DNA of 64,000 bases. Source: Termitomyces sp. T153. Taxonomy: Eukaryota > Basidiomycota > Agaricomycetes > Agaricales > Lyophyllaceae. Both the position numbers and the translations under genes were made by a program. Under the pieces are notes generated by a model, which was not told where the DNA came from, searched no databases, and saw only the letters and a program-made list of their open reading frames with translations. Positions 9,638-22,228 of the stretch are shown here, in pieces; position 1 is the stretch's first letter; each line of letters begins with the position of its first letter. Where the stretch lies: NCBI GenBank assembly GCA_018296165.2, contig JACKQL020000001.1:2666001-2730000 (forward strand). Direction: 5' to 3'.

Positions 9638-11705
9638 CTTCTTGTGCATGACCAGAATAGTGGCTTTTGACACCTTCAGGGGCTTTCTAAGGAGTGGTAC
9701 TGCCTTTAACTCCATTTTATTGCCTTCAGCTGCTTTCTTAGCCTCTCAGTCTGCCCTTTCATTGCCCACTATACCCATGTGACCTGGTGTCCAGTACACC
9801 TCAATGTCAATGCTCAGGTTGATCTCCTTTACCTTCTGGGAGCCTTCAATACTTTGTCCATGATGTACCTTGCCATTCCCAGGCTCTGCATCTCCAGTGC
9901 CTTCAGTCCCACTTGGTTATCCATCCCTACCATTACTATCTTCACTCTCCTTCTACCTCTGTTCCTCCCCCCTACTTCCTTCCTCAACAGCTCAAAGCTC
10001 TATACCTGTCCTATGCATTTCCCTTTGAACACTGTATGTTCCTCCTCCCTCCTCAGACACTTTCTCAACATCTTGGCTTTCTCCATTCCCCTGTATAGCA
10101 CTGCTGTTGCCCCTATCTTGCCTCCTTGTCCCAATCCATCAGTGTATATCCTGATGTCTGCCTTATTATTTCTCTTCCTTTCCTCTGCCTCTTCCCTCAT
10201 CTCACTCACCACAATCTTTGCAGGGCATTTCCAATCTGGCAAGAGTCTGACAGTGCCTATTGTCTCTACTCTCTTTGGTTGCTCTCCAAGTGCCCTGCCA
10301 CTGCACTACATCATCAGGGCACTTGGAGAGCAACCAAAGTGCCCTGTGCTGCTTCACAACTCTGGCTGCACACTGTGCCAGCTTGCATAAGGGATGTGTG
10401 TCTGGTAGCATTGCTATCCAAGCTGCTGCCATCACACACATCTTCTGTATCTGCAATCCTATTGGGTCCAGGCCTGCATGGGCCTCTAGCTGGTTGTTTG
10501 GCATTGTTTGCAACACTGCAGTTATTTGCAATGCCCCCATCCTCTGCACCTGTCCCATTCTGTCTTTGTACCCCATGGTCCCCCTCTCTCTTCCCCTTCT
10601 TACCCCTATGCTCACACTCAGTGCACACCACATGTCCACTGAATACTGCATAGTTGGTACCACCACCACCTTGTACAGCCAGCTGCCTTGCCAGTTCCCC
10701 TTTGATACCTCCATTAACTTTCACCAACTGCTTAGTTTGGATGGCTGCCACTATGCCCTTCCCATGTGTGTGCGCTACATGTTTCTTAAAGCAAAGCTCT
10801 TGGTCCAAGATTACCCCCAGAAACTTGTGGGATGTCTCCATCCTGATTGGTGTCCCTTCAATGATCACACTTGGTCTTGTTGCTGGCTTTGTTTTAGCCT
10901 TTCCTCTCCTCTGCTGTTTATTCTCCCTCCTTCTGGTGAACCCCATTCCTACAAACTTCCTCACTTTGTATATTGAATGATGTTCCTCTGCCCATTTGCC
11001 TGCCCCTCCTTCTCTGCCCATCATCTCCTCCACCTTCCTTGCTGCCCCTTCCATGTCATCAGCTTCTGCTGCTAAGTATGCATCATCTGCAAAGAATCCT
11101 GCCAGTTCTTTGTCTTGCTTTCTTGCCCTCTTAATTTGGCCTGTGTTGTAGAAATTATAGCACAACCCTGAGGTGTTGCACCCCTGGTTGAGAGCACTGC
11201 TAACTGGTATCTGCATTGAAGTGAAGTCATCAAATGATATCACTGTCTTCTGCCTCTTCAGCTTCCTTACAAACCACCCTACTACTCCTCTGGCAGGCCT
11301 CTCTTCCTCATGTCCTCTGCCAGGATCCTGGGTACCATGTTTGGAAAAGCTCCCTTGACATCCATGAAGACTGCCACAACTTCCTTTCCCCTCCTCCATG
11401 CATTCTTGATGAATGTAGTCAGCACATGCAGTAAGTCCATTGTGGATCTCCCTGGCCACTCTCCAAACTGGTATTTTGGAAGGATATTCATCTTCCCAGC
11501 ATAATATGCCACTTTGTTCTTCACACAGGATAAAAGGACCTTTGTGACCATATCCAGCAGGGTGATTTGTTGGTATGAGTTTGGGTTACTGTAATTGTTC
11601 TTGTTGGGCTTCCTCAGCACTACAATCTTAAAGACTTTCCACCACTCTGGGTATATCTAGTGTGTGAATGTTGCCCAGAATATGAGTTCCAGGTATGGCA
11701 TGAGA
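9638..11705 (-). pseudogene. LINE reverse transcriptase and RNase H
   Basis: Minus-strand pieces in order: FKIVVLRKPNKNNYS followed by NSYQQITLLDMVTKVL (RT block 1-2), KEVVAVFMDVKGAFPN (block with the first catalytic Asp), SALNQGCNTSG (normally QGSPLSP), GFFADDAYLAA (catalytic ADD retained), then HKFLGVILDQELCFKKH. Further down the RNase H part ends in a VGNERAD-like region before the LTR. Several frameshifts break it. Tad1-like LINEs encode endonuclease, RT and RNase H; the endonuclease is absent here because of 5' truncation. Confidence 0.8.
10273..10339. repeat. Perfect 25-bp inverted repeat with 17-bp loop
   Basis: Arms 10273-10297 and 10315-10339 are exact reverse complements, loop 10298-10314. 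It lies in the coding part of the LINE relic. Confidence 0.95.
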
Positions 11706-14440
11706 GTCCACTTGGAGTTCTTTGTCATAGATATCATAGCTGAGCTCTGCAGGAATCATCAAACAAGTGTAGAAGGTGATGGGGCAGAGGTCCTTGCCTC
11801 CAGAGTCTGACTGGGAGAGTATTCCAGCAATGGTGTAGTTAGAGGTGTTGCATTTGAGTACAATTGGCAAGGAGGGGTTAAAGTGGTGGAGGATTGGAGT
11901 GGAGGTGAAGGCCTTTTTGAGAAGGAGGAATACACTTTGGCACTTGCTGTCCCAATCCCAAGGGGTGTCTTTCTGCATGAGTTGGTTGAGGGGTTTGGTG
12001 ATTCCAGAGTAGTTATCAATGAATTGGCAATAAAAGTTAGCAAACCCCAGAAACAACTGTACCTCCTTGACATTCCATAGTGGGGGCCAGTTAAGGATGG
12101 CTTTGACCTTGGTGGGGTCCATACATATGCCATTGGGGGTGACAATAACTCCAAGGTATTTGACCTCTGTTATATGGAACAAGCATTTCTTGGGTTTGGT
12201 GTGAAGGTGGTACTCTCAGAGTCATTCTAGGATATGGCAGACATGCTCTGGATGCTCCTCTGGTGAATTCAAGTAGATCAGGATATTGTCCAGGTATACA
12301 ATAACAAAGACATTGTTCATGTTGTGGAAGATATCATTTATGAAGTACTGGAAAGTGGTGGGGGAGTTAGTCATTCTGAAGGGCATTACTAGGTACTCAA
12401 AGAGGCCATAGCAGGTGCAAAATACGGTCTTCCATTCATGCCCTGGAGCAATCCAGACATTGTTGTAGCCAGAGCAGAGGTCTATTTTTGTGTAGATCTT
12501 GGCACTGTGGAGGCAGTCAACAAGGTCTCCAATCAGGGGGAGAGGATACTGGTTCTTTTTGGTGACTTTGTTAAGTCCCCAGTAATCTACACAGAGTTAG
12601 AGTGACCTGTCCTTCTTCTTGAGCATGTCATTGAGGTAGTCCTTCAGGGCCCAGAGGTTGATCTCAGACATGTTGTAGATTTTGCCAAACAGGAGTAAGG
12701 TGCCTTCTTCAAGATTGATCTTGTGATCATAGAAGTGATGTGGAGGAAGTTTTTTTACACTCCCTTTAGAGAATACATCAGCAAATCCATGATATTCTAG
12801 AGAAACTACTTTGTATAGGATCTGCTCCTCTATTTTGTGTTCTGGCAGGGTAGTTTCTGCATGGAGGTACTCCTCTGGTAGGGCTGGTGTGATCTGCAGT
12901 TGGATGGTGGGAGTGCCATCTTGCAAAATGCACATGAAGGGGACAGCACTAATGATTTTGATGTCAAAGTCTCTGGGATCAATGGGGGTGGGTGACAGGA
13001 CAGCAGTGGCTGGATCCAGAGTGGTGGTGGAGTTGTTTAAAGGGGTTGGGTGTCATTGGTTAGGGTACTACAGACCTTTGTATTGATTCTAGGGGATGTT
13101 GGGGGGCAGCTGTCATGATTTGCTCAAGGGCAACTGAGGCAGGGGCACATTGTCTTCACTCTCTTGGTTGCCATCAAGAGTTGAAGGGCTTTTGGTTGCT
13201 CTGGAGGTGCTGGTGTTGGGGTCAGAGATGTTGGAGTCCAAGATGGACTGGAGGCAGAGGGGGATAGTAGCTGCTAGACTTGCTTTGGGGCCAGGAAATC
13301 ACATGGTGAAGTTCTTCCAGTCAATGTTGGGGTCAATTGGTGCTGGGAGGTCCTTGGCCCAGGGAGGAATAGAGTGCAGGATTGGCAGAGTTGGCAGGGA
13401 TCAAGAGTCGGTTGCTGTTGGTTGCTCCAGCCTGCCAGTTGGTATTGCCAGTGGTGTTCCACATGGTCTGCAGCACTGTATTCTCACACCAGTCTTCCCA
13501 GTAACATTGGTTGATCTGGGTAACAAGTGCCTTGTATCCATTATACATAGTTTGCTTGAGTGTGAGGCAAAGGACATCCTTAATTTGTTGAGGCAGGGCA
13601 TGATGGAGGGCAAATTGGAGGGCATTGTAATTCCATCCCATTTTGTAGGCCTCCCATTTGAATTGTACAATGAAGGTTGTGAAGCATTCATTGTTGCACA
13701 TTCAGAGGTTGAAGAGATTTTCCTCTGCTTCTGCTACAGTGTCAAAGATGCCAAACTTACTGGAGAATTCTTGGGTAAAGGCAAGCCAATTGGAGAGCAT
13801 GGGGTTGTTGGAGTTGAACCAGAGTAGTGTGGTGTAGTGGTCAAAGGCAATGCCATGCAAATATGATGTAGCAAAGGCTACTTGTGAGCTCTCAAGCTGG
13901 AAAGTAATAGGCTTAGCTTGGAACATGGTTAGACATTGTGTTAGGAAGGTTCTCCACTTCTATAGGTTATAACCCATAAAAGACTTGGGCTTTTGAATGT
14001 TGAGCTTTCCTTCTCAAGCCAGTGCATTGTGAGTGTCATCTTGAGTGTTTTGAGTTTGGGGCAGGGGTCTGGCATTGTTGTAGTAGTAATAGTTGTTCCT
14101 GTTTCCATGCTGAGGAGAGAAGTTGTCCATAGTTGGACCCCATCCTCTAGGAGGTCCACTGTTAGGAGGCCTGCCCCTGGGGGGTTGGCCCACATTGCCT
14201 GGGGGAGGCCCTGGAGCCCAACAAGGAGGAGGGGGTCCTCTGGGGGTGGGGGGTCCAAAGTAATTGGTGTCAGTGGGAGGAGGGGGAGTTGGGCATTGAA
14301 ATGGGTGGGGGACAAGGGAGGTTGATGAGGAAAGAGGGTCAAAGCACCCTGGGGCCCATGGTTGCCTTAGGAGAACTGGGACATTCTGGTGGGGTGGAGG
14401 GGCATTAACATGGGGGGCATGGAAGTCAAAGTGGGAGGGT
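11706..14440 (-). pseudogene. Family 1 gypsy block gag-protease-RT, minus orientation
   Basis: Reading right to left: gag proline/poly-Tyr region (14340-13990), main gag domain (13926-13340, starting MFQAKPITFQLESS, with FTQEFSSKFGIFDTV and a TGA after ENLFNL), then an immediate jump into the end of protease 2 (13330), the linker, and RT. The zinc knuckle and protease 1 are missing, a deletion at ~13335. A second deletion in RT joins NDML directly to KKKD (12600-12610). RT retains [13 protein letters not shown] and has YLDN instead of YLDD. It stops in the RNase H start at 11706 against the LINE and at 14440 against oppositely oriented integrase sequence. Confidence 0.85.
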
Positions 14441-15239
14441 TTACAACCCCCAACTCACACTATTCCTCAAAGACATTCCCTTCCACATTGCCCACAAAGT
14501 TGCCAAAGACCTCCAATCCCTCCATCAGTTCCTCCAGAACAAAATCAACACTGCCAATCAAGCCTACTCCAAACATACCAATGCCCAACTGGCCCCCTAG
14601 CACTTTGGTTTGGCTCAATTGACAAAACCTCAAGACCTAGAGGCCCTCCATCAAACTTGATCACAAATGTCTCAGTCCATTCAAGGTCCTCCAGAAGGTC
14701 TCAACACATGCCTACAAGCTCAACCTACCCCCTAGCCTGAAGGGTCTCCACCTCATGTTCCATGTGCACCTCCTCAAAAAACATGCTCCAGACCCCTTCC
14801 CTAGGCAATGCTCCAGTTGACTGCCCCTTATTGAAGTCAAGGACAAATATCACTATGAGGTTGACCAGATTCTTGACTCCCGCTTGGTCTGTGGCTAGCC
14901 TCAATACTTGGTCTGCTAGAAGGGCTATGGGCCTGAGGATGACACTTGGAAACCTCAAAAAAACCTTGACAGAGCCTCCAATAAACTCTGGGACTTCCAT
15001 TGACAACACTCCATCAAGCCCCAGGACCCCTGGGACCAGTCAACACAGATGGCATTAGTGGGCATAACCTCTGCCTCTGGATTCATCAGGGATTCAACTC
15101 CCACAAGTAACCCCTACATGTTTCATGTACTCTCCTCCTCCCACAATTTGACACTCCTTATGCTTAGCAGAACTGTAAAAAATTCAATATATACAAAACT
15201 ACAGAGTACAAAATTGTCCAACTAAGACTGGGAGAAGTG

Positions 15240-15560
15240 CAAGATAGCAAGAAAATGGGGCCTGACCACCTCCTCACTCTCCCTCCTCTTTTGGAATCCT
15301 CTGCACTATACCTCTAATGAAATTGACCTCCATCTGGGCAACCACCACACTCAGGACCTCTGGTTGCCTTGGTAGGGGCTCCCTCATGTCAGTTACCACC
15401 TCCCACCATACTCTGGGGACCGCTGCACTCCTCTGCCAGTGCCCTGACAACAGCCATCCCATCTATCAGAATCCCTGCTCTAACTCTGGAGAGAGTTCTC
15501 CAGGCATCTGTACTAGCCTATCCTGAATTAAGGCATGAGTGGCTGATGCTCCATTGAGGA
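15240..15560 (-). pseudogene. Remnant of the family 1 antisense gene (last exon)
   Basis: Minus-strand reading gives GHWQRSAAVPRVWWEV and PLPRQPEVLSVVVAQMEVNF, aligned with the last exon of the antisense gene in element B (HWRRAMADLGAWWEV, PLPGHPEVLAMVVAQLEVDL). Only the C-terminal part remains; the piece upstream lies beyond the solo LTR at 16808-16907. Confidence 0.7.
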
Positions 15561-15659
15561 GAATGCAGTGCTGTTGGACCTAGTCTAAACAGCTTCTGTC
15601 AGTAGGATCAGAGGAACAAGAAACAAAAGGACTCATGTATTATTCCTTTTCACCCTGAG

Positions 15660-16807
15660 TGTCATGACCCATTCCCTGGACCCTCACACATCACCCAATA
15701 ACCCCCCACCCCCCCAGAACCTCCCCCGATGCCTTGCCAAACTTCCACAGTGCTCCATGCCTACTCTGGCTAACTCTAATGCATCCTCAGCTAATTCCAA
15801 TGGCCCCCTAGCCAACTCCAATGTCTTCCCCACAGTTGGCAACACTTCCCCTAGATCTCCTGAGCCTCTGGGACCATTCCCCCACTGTGCCTGACCCCAT
15901 TACACATTATCAACTTGACACCCTGGTTCCTCCAACTTACTTTGGAGTATCACGATGACCTCAAAACAGCCCGCATCACCAATTGATCCCATCAACATAT
16001 CAACACAGCCTGCCCTCCAATTGTAACCAACACCCATCAACTCCATCAAGCTCTGTCAAGCTCTGCCACCACAGCTGACGTTCCCTGGAGCTCTCCAGTA
16101 GTCAGTATATAAGACATAGAGTAGCTCTTTGTACTCTAGTCTTGATATTGCTTAACATTACCTATGGTCTGATTGTTTCTCTCTCATGTTTTGTGTTCCA
16201 TGTCTCGTTTTCTTACTCTCAGTCTCCCGGTCTTGTTTTGTCTCTATTCTGTTATTGTTTTTATTATTGTTTCATATCTCCGCCTGAATCTATTCTTGTT
16301 CTTGTCTCAATCTTGTCTTGACTCTGTCTCATTTCATCTGACTCTGTCTCATTTCATTTGATCCATCCTGTCCATTGTGTTCCTATCTTTTCCAACCTTA
16401 ATGCCTTCACAAACCCCACAATTATGATTACAAATCCCAGACACTCTTTAACCAACTCCGGACCTCACTATATGCTCAGCTCCGAACTCTATCAACCTCC
16501 ATTGATCCCCCATCAAACTCTAGCTCTGCTTCCATCACTCACATAGCCTCTGCCTCCTCTACACCTGCAATACTCACATACAGACTTGTGCCTGAACCCC
16601 ACCAAGCCTGTCCCCCTTCCCCTCAGCTTGTCCCCTACTCCTCCAGACCTCCCCAGACTTGCTCGGATCAATCTCCATCAACTATTCTCACAAGTCCCCA
16701 GTGTTTGGAACACCTCCAAATGCCCAGTTGTTAGTGCAGGGAATCATGTCCACCTAGTAAGGACTTGCCCAGTGTAGCTGAGCCCCCATGGTCAGTGGAA
16801 CCTGACA
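15660..16807 (+). mobile_element. Solo LTR, family 1 (TSD CTGAG)
   Basis: TGTCATG...CCTGACA, 1148 bp, plus orientation, with perfect duplications CTGAG at 15655-15659 and 16808-16812. Inserted into the antisense-gene region of element G, whose sequence continues on both sides as judged against element B (57000-57150). Confidence 0.93.
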
Positions 16808-17122
16808 CTGAGGCTGCCTCATTAGCCAACCATTCCTCATGTCATCTCCCCACCTCTGCCCTGGCCCCTTCTGCCTCTGCAACCACTTGCTATACCTTCA
16901 CCCTCTGTGTCATAACCTGCTCTCTGGACTCCCAACATCATTCCAAGCCTGCTCACTTCCCTGGAGTCCCTCCTCCAATGCCTTGCCAAAACCCCCAACT
17001 ATTGAACACCCTCTGTGGCCACTCCAAGTAACTCTGAGACTTCTCTGGCAAACCCCAATGGCCTCCTGGCTAACTCTGATGCCTTCTCCACAGCTGTTGA
17101 TGCTTCTCTTGACTCTCCTAAG

Positions 17123-18279
17123 TGTCAGGTTCTGCTGACCTCAGGGGCTCAGCTGTACTGGGCGAGTCCTTACTAGGCGGGCGTGATCCCATTGCACTGG
17201 TAACCAAACACTCAAAAACATTCTGGGCACTGATGGCTTGTGCAGATAGTCAGTGGGATGTGACCCAGACAGATCCGGGGAGGTCCGGAGAAGTCGGATT
17301 GCAGGGAAATGGGATGGTCTTGGTGGGGTTCAGGCAGAAGACCATATGGGGGATTCGCGGAAGCGAAGGATTAGGCGGCTGTGTGATCAATGGGAGTGGA
17401 GCTGGGGTTTGATGGGAGATCAATTGGAGTTGATGGAGTCCGGAACCGAGCAAAGAGCGAGGTTCGGACCTGGTGAAAGAGTGTCGGGGTTCATGATCGT
17501 AATCGCAGAGTTCGTGAGGTCGTGTAGGTTGATGAGGACTTGGGCACAATGGCCAGACGGAGTCACCGAGACAGCGTCAGATGAAATGGAATGGAGTCAA
17601 TATGGAACAAGAGTAGATTCGAGTGGAGATATGAAACAATAACAAGAACTATAACGAAATGGAGACGAAACAAGACCAGGAGACTGAGATAAGACCAGGA
17701 GACTGAGAGTAAGGAGAACAAGACACGAAACACGAAACACAAAACATGAAACATGAGAAGGAAACAATCAGACCATAGGTAACGTTAAGCAATATCAAGA
17801 CTAGAGTACGAAGAGCTACTCGACGTCTTATATACTGACTACTGGAGAACTTCAGGGTACATCGGCTGTGGCGGCGGGGCTTGGCGGAGCTTGATGGAGT
17901 GGGCAGGTGTCGGTTGCGATCAAGGATCAGGCTGCACTAATACGTTGATGGGATCATTTGGGAACGCGGGTCGCTCCAAGGTTGTTGTGATACTCTGGAA
18001 TGGGTCGGAGGAACCAGGGTGTTGAGTTGATGATGGGTGGCAAAGATCGGGAACAGTGGGGGTGGTTCTCGGGGCTCGGAAGATCCAGGGTGAGTGTCAG
18101 TGGCTGCGGGGAAGGCGTTGAAGTTGGCCAGGGGGCCGTTGGAGTTAGCTGGGGAGGCGTCGGAGTTAGCCAAAATAGGCGTGGGGCATGGGCGGAAGTT
18201 TGGCGGAGCGTCGGGGGTTTTTTGGAAAATTGGGGGGTTGCTGGACGATGTGTGGGGGTCCAGGGGATGGGTTGTGACA
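17123..18279 (-). mobile_element. Solo LTR, family 1, inside the 5' LTR of C (TSD CTAAG)
   Basis: Minus orientation, 1157 bp, ends TGTCAGG/TTGTGACA, perfect CTAAG duplications at 17118-17122 and 18280-18284. It is rich in CpG compared with the LTR around it, suggesting it arrived later. Confidence 0.93.
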
Positions 18280-18555
18280 CTAAGCTCCTGAAACCCTCCT
18301 CCACCATTCCTGACCCTGTTGTATGTCTTCAGCTCACCACCCTGACTCACCCAACCTACTCCAAAGCATTACAACAACCCTGGAGCAACCCATGTCCCCA
18401 ACTAATCCCATCAGAATATTGCTGCAGCCTGCTCCTCAATTGCAACCAACACCTGTCAACTCTGCACAGCTCCATTGAGCTCTGCCACCACACCCACTGC
18501 CCCCAGAGCTCTCCAGTAGTCTGTATATAATTCATAGAGTAGCACCTCATACTCT

Positions 18556-18568
18556 AGTCTTGATATTA
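18556..18568 (+). promoter_or_regulatory. R-start block complementary to the PBS (element C)
   Basis: AGTCTTGATATTA lies about 30 bp after the TATA box of the LTR and is the exact reverse complement of the 13 bases that follow the LTR (19130-19142). See the PBS entry. Confidence 0.75.
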
Positions 18569-19129
18569 CATTAACTGGTTACTTGTGTCTTATATCTCTT
18601 TCTGTCTCTATTTCTATTTTTAGTCTTGAATCTATCTCTTCTCTCAGCCTTATCTTGTCTCACCTCTATCTTGTCTTGATTATCTTTATCTCCTTTGTTT
18701 CTCTAAGTTCTTTTCATCTCTGATATCAGTATAAACTCCATGCATGTGCTATGACCCCCAAACATTTTTATGACAACTCTGGACCTTGTCCATCACTTGG
18801 CTCTGGAACCCATCAAGTCTTGATTGATCCCCCATCCAACTCTGGCTCCACCTCCATCACTTGTGAAGCCTCTGCTTGCCCTGCAATCTATTTGCATGCC
18901 TACAAACTTGTTCCTGGTGCCTGCCCAAGCCCAATGTCTAATATACTTGGTCTTAGACTTCCTCAGACCACTCTGGACTTGCTTGGACTGCTTCCCTTAG
19001 CTTCTTCTTGCAAGTCCCTCTACTCTGTGCCAACCCCAGAGTGCTGGGTTATAAGTGCAGGACAATTGTGTCTGCATAGTAAGGACTTGCTCAATGTAGC
19101 TGAGCCCCCATAGTTAGCAGAACCTGACA

Positions 19130-19142
19130 TAATATCAAGACT
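19130..19142 (+). other. Self-priming primer-binding site of element C
   Basis: TAATATCAAGACT directly abuts the 5' LTR. It does not begin with TGG as tRNA-type sites do; instead it pairs with the first bases of the predicted transcript. Confidence 0.75.
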
Positions 19143-19161
19143 CTCCCTTATCCTGTTCTCA

Positions 19162-21308
19162 ATGTCTGCATATAACACTGTGTATAACCCTGCCAGCTAC
19201 CTAACCAATGTCTAGGGTCAGCCAGTTCCTGAAAACCAATATGCCCTGTTCTACTCAGGCCCCCCTGGAAATTAGTATGTTCCCTGCCATTGGACCCCTG
19301 ACCCCAACCAGGCATTCTATGCCCCTTCCATCAGCCAGGGAATACCTCCAGGCTGGTGCCACCCTCCAGCATTCCCTGCTGATGGCAATTACCATCATAT
19401 GTACCCTGGAGGATACTCTGCAGTGTCCCCCAACCCTGCCTACCTTCCTCCTACCCACTACTATATGTACCCAGCCCCTGCTGCAGCCCCAGCCCCTCCA
19501 GAGCACCCAGATAATTATTCCCCCCCTCAATTGCCATTTTCTGCTCAAGTCCTTTCTTTCCTCAGACAGCAAAGGGTTGAAGCCTATATCCAACAGCATG
19601 ACAAAGTCCTCTGCTTCCTCTGCCTCTCCTCTGTGGAGTTTGCAAGGCATGCTTGCACTCTTCTTGTCAACCTAGGCTACCTCAACACCCCCACCACTCC
19701 AGAAGTTTGGGCAAATCGGCTCCTTGACTTTCACAAATGCTACCTGCAGGAAAACCTCTCCAAAACTATGCAAGGCACCCTAGGAATTGATGCTAATTTA
19801 TAAAACAAGCTTTGCACATTAGTCAAGGAAATTCACACCAGTCTGAACCCCTACCCATTTAAAGACCCTCTGGACCCCTCCTGCTCCTTCCATGTGCAAT
19901 GCAAGGAACCTCTTGGGACACAAAGTGAAGCCCTGCCTCCCATTCCCTACTACTAAGAAGAACTTAACATAGCTTCCAGCATCTTGAGGAACCTCAACTC
20001 TGCAGGGGGATTGTTTGACTAACCTGCCACCCACACCCTGGCCCTCTCCATTTGTTCCCAGGCCAACTCTGTCCCCAGCACCTTCCATACATGAAATCAG
20101 CCCACTGTCCCTGAATCCCATGCACAACAGCCACCCCCATGCATCAACAACAACAACTGGACTCTCTCTTATATCAACAAGCCTGGTAACTCTGCCAATG
20201 AGCCTGCCCCATGCAATGGCCCTCCATGGGACAGACCCCCCCACTTCAATCTCTGCACCCCCCATGTCAACATCTCTCTACCTTGCCAGAACATCCCAGT
20301 CCCTCCAAGACAGCTCATGGGCCCCAGGGCACCCCAACCCCCTTTCTCCACCAACCCCTCTCACCCCTCACTCAGTCTAGTGCCCAATCCTTCCACCAAC
20401 ACTAATTACCTTAGACCCCCCACCCCCAGGGGACCCACTCCCCCTTGATGGGCTCTGAGACCTCCCCTAGGCAATGCAGGTCAACTCTCCAGTGGCAGGC
20501 CTCCCAACAGTGGACCACCTGGAGGATGGGGCCCAGCCATGGACAACTTCCCCCCTCAGCATGGAAATGGAAACAATTATTATTACTACTACAATGCCAG
20601 ACCCCTGCTCCAAACTCAAAACACCCAGGACAATACTTGTGACACACTGGCTTAGGAAGGAAAACTTAACATCTAAAAGCCTGAACCTTTCACTGGCTGT
20701 GACCCTCAGAAGTGGTGCATTTTTCTAACGCAGTGTCTAACTATGTTCCAAGCTAAGCCCATTACCTTCCAGCTTGAGAGCTCACAAGTGGCCTTTGCTG
20801 CATCATATTTGCAGGGTATTGCCTTTGACCATTACATGGCACTACTCCAGTTTGATCCCAACAACTCTGTACTCTCCAATTGGCTCACTTTCACCCAGGA
20901 ATTCTCTAGTAAGTTTGGCATCTTTGATACTGTAGCAGAAGTGGAGGAGAATCTCTTCAACCTCCAAATGTGTGACAACAAATGCTTCATGACCTTCATC
21001 ATACAATTCAAACAGGAAGCCTATGAAACCAGGTGGAATTACAATGCTCTCCAATTTGCCCTCCATTGTGCTCTGCCTCAGTGGATCAAGGACATTTGTT
21101 GTCTTGCACCCAAGCAAACCACATACAATGGATACAAGGCACTTGTTACCCAGATCAACCAGCATTACTGGGAAGACCAGAGTGAGAACACAACACCACA
21201 GACCTTGTGGAACACCTCCAGCAACACCATCTGGCAGGCTGGGGCAACCAATGGCAATTGACCCTTGATCCCCATCAATCCCACCAACCCCACACCCCAT
21301 TTCCCTCC
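19162..21308 (+). pseudogene. gag of element C, N-terminal and main domains
   Basis: ATG at 19162 (MSAYN). An N-terminal Tyr/Pro-rich part (QGIPPGWCHPP, PNPAYLPPTHYYMYP) leads to a helical part (QQRVEAYIQQHDKVLCFLCL), a Pro-rich linker, a Tyr run and the main retrotransposon gag domain from 20743 (MFQAKPITFQLESS to WQAGATN). Stops at several points (for example 19801, 19954). In the C copy the codon after ENLFNL is CAA where B, D and G have TGA. Gag forms the particle shell. It continues after the nested LTR at 24737. Confidence 0.85.
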
Positions 21309-22228
21309 TGTCAGGTTCTGCTGACTATGAGGGCTCAGCTACACTGGGTGAATCCTTACTAGGCAAATGTAATTCCCTACACTGATAACTGGGCACTTGG
21401 AGAGGTCCTAAATGTGGGGGACTTAGGAGGATAAGTGATGGGAAGTGATCTGTACAAGTCTGGAGTGGTCCAGAGGAGTCTAGGATGAGTTGTGGGGGAA
21501 GGAGCAGACTTGACAGGGCATCAGGTACAAGTCTGGAAGCAAATATTGTGGGTGCAGAGTAAGCAGAGGCTACACAAGTGATGGGAGCAGAGCCAGAGCT
21601 TGAGGAGGGATCGACAGAGATTGATAGCTTTCAGAACTAAGCAAATAGTGAGGTCTGGAGTCAGTTTAACAAATGTTCAGGGGTTGTAATCATAAGCATG
21701 GAGTTTGTAAGGGTGTAAGGTTGAGAGAACTTGGACATAATAATGGAAACAGAGTTGAACAGAGCAAAACAGAGTTGAGACAAGATTGAGACAAGAACAA
21801 AAATAGATTCAGGTGGAGATACAAAACAATAATAAGAACAATAATGGAGATGGAGAGAAGACAAGACAGGGAAACTGAGAGAAGAGGAAATGTAACATGG
21901 AACACAAAACACAAGACAGAAACAATCAGACCATAGGTAATGTTAAGCAATAGGTAATATCAAGACTAGAGTACAAGGAGCTACTCTACAACTTATATAC
22001 TGACTACTGGAGAGCTCTGGGGAGCAGTGGGTGTGGCAGCAGGGTTTGGTGGAGCTGTGCAGGGTTGATAGGTGTTGGTTGTGATCAGGGAGTGGGCTGT
22101 AGTGATATTCTGATGAGATCAGCTAAGAATGTGGGCTGTTCCAAAGTTGTTGTGGTACTCCAGAGTAGGTTAGGTGAACCAGGGTGATGAGCTGGTGGCA
22201 TATGACAGAGTCAGGAATGGAGGGTTCT

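Larger units (their letters stand above)
7986..11705 (-). mobile_element. Tad1-like LINE, 5'-truncated, split by a solo LTR
   Basis: Non-LTR retrotransposon on the minus strand. Its coding part ends at ~8001, is interrupted by the solo LTR at 8484-9632, resumes at 9638 and ends abruptly near 11705, where gypsy sequence begins in mid reverse transcriptase upstream region. Loss of the 5' part is typical of LINE insertions. No target duplication for the LINE itself was found, and gypsy sequence does not resume at its 3' side, so the left junction may have been rearranged. Confidence 0.75.
14441..16907 (+). pseudogene. Family 1 gypsy 3' part: integrase end, chromodomain, antisense-gene end
   Basis: Plus-orientation remainder of a family 1 element (G). 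It starts within the integrase C-terminal region (equivalent to B at ~55890), passes through NTANQAYSKH, TLVWLN and a chromodomain at ~14835-15010 ([20 protein letters not shown]), and continues into the region that holds the antisense gene. It is split by the solo LTR at 15660-16807 and ends where element C begins (16908). Many stops. Confidence 0.8.
16908..19129 (+). repeat. 5' LTR of element C (interrupted)
   Basis: TGTCATA...CCTGACA. Its two parts, 16908-17122 and 18285-19129 (about 1060 bp together), are separated by the solo LTR 17123-18279 and one copy of the CTAAG duplication. TATA-like box near 18523-18530 and the R-start block at 18556-18568. Confidence 0.88.

Noticed and set aside
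9779..10976. Several plus-strand frames up to 238 codons
   Set aside because: They are shadows of the minus-strand LINE reverse transcriptase; no motif and no splice structure.
15660..19129. Two adjacent plus LTRs taken at first as the two ends of one short element
   Set aside because: The first has its own CTGAG duplication and is solo; the second is the 5' LTR of C, followed by PBS and gag.
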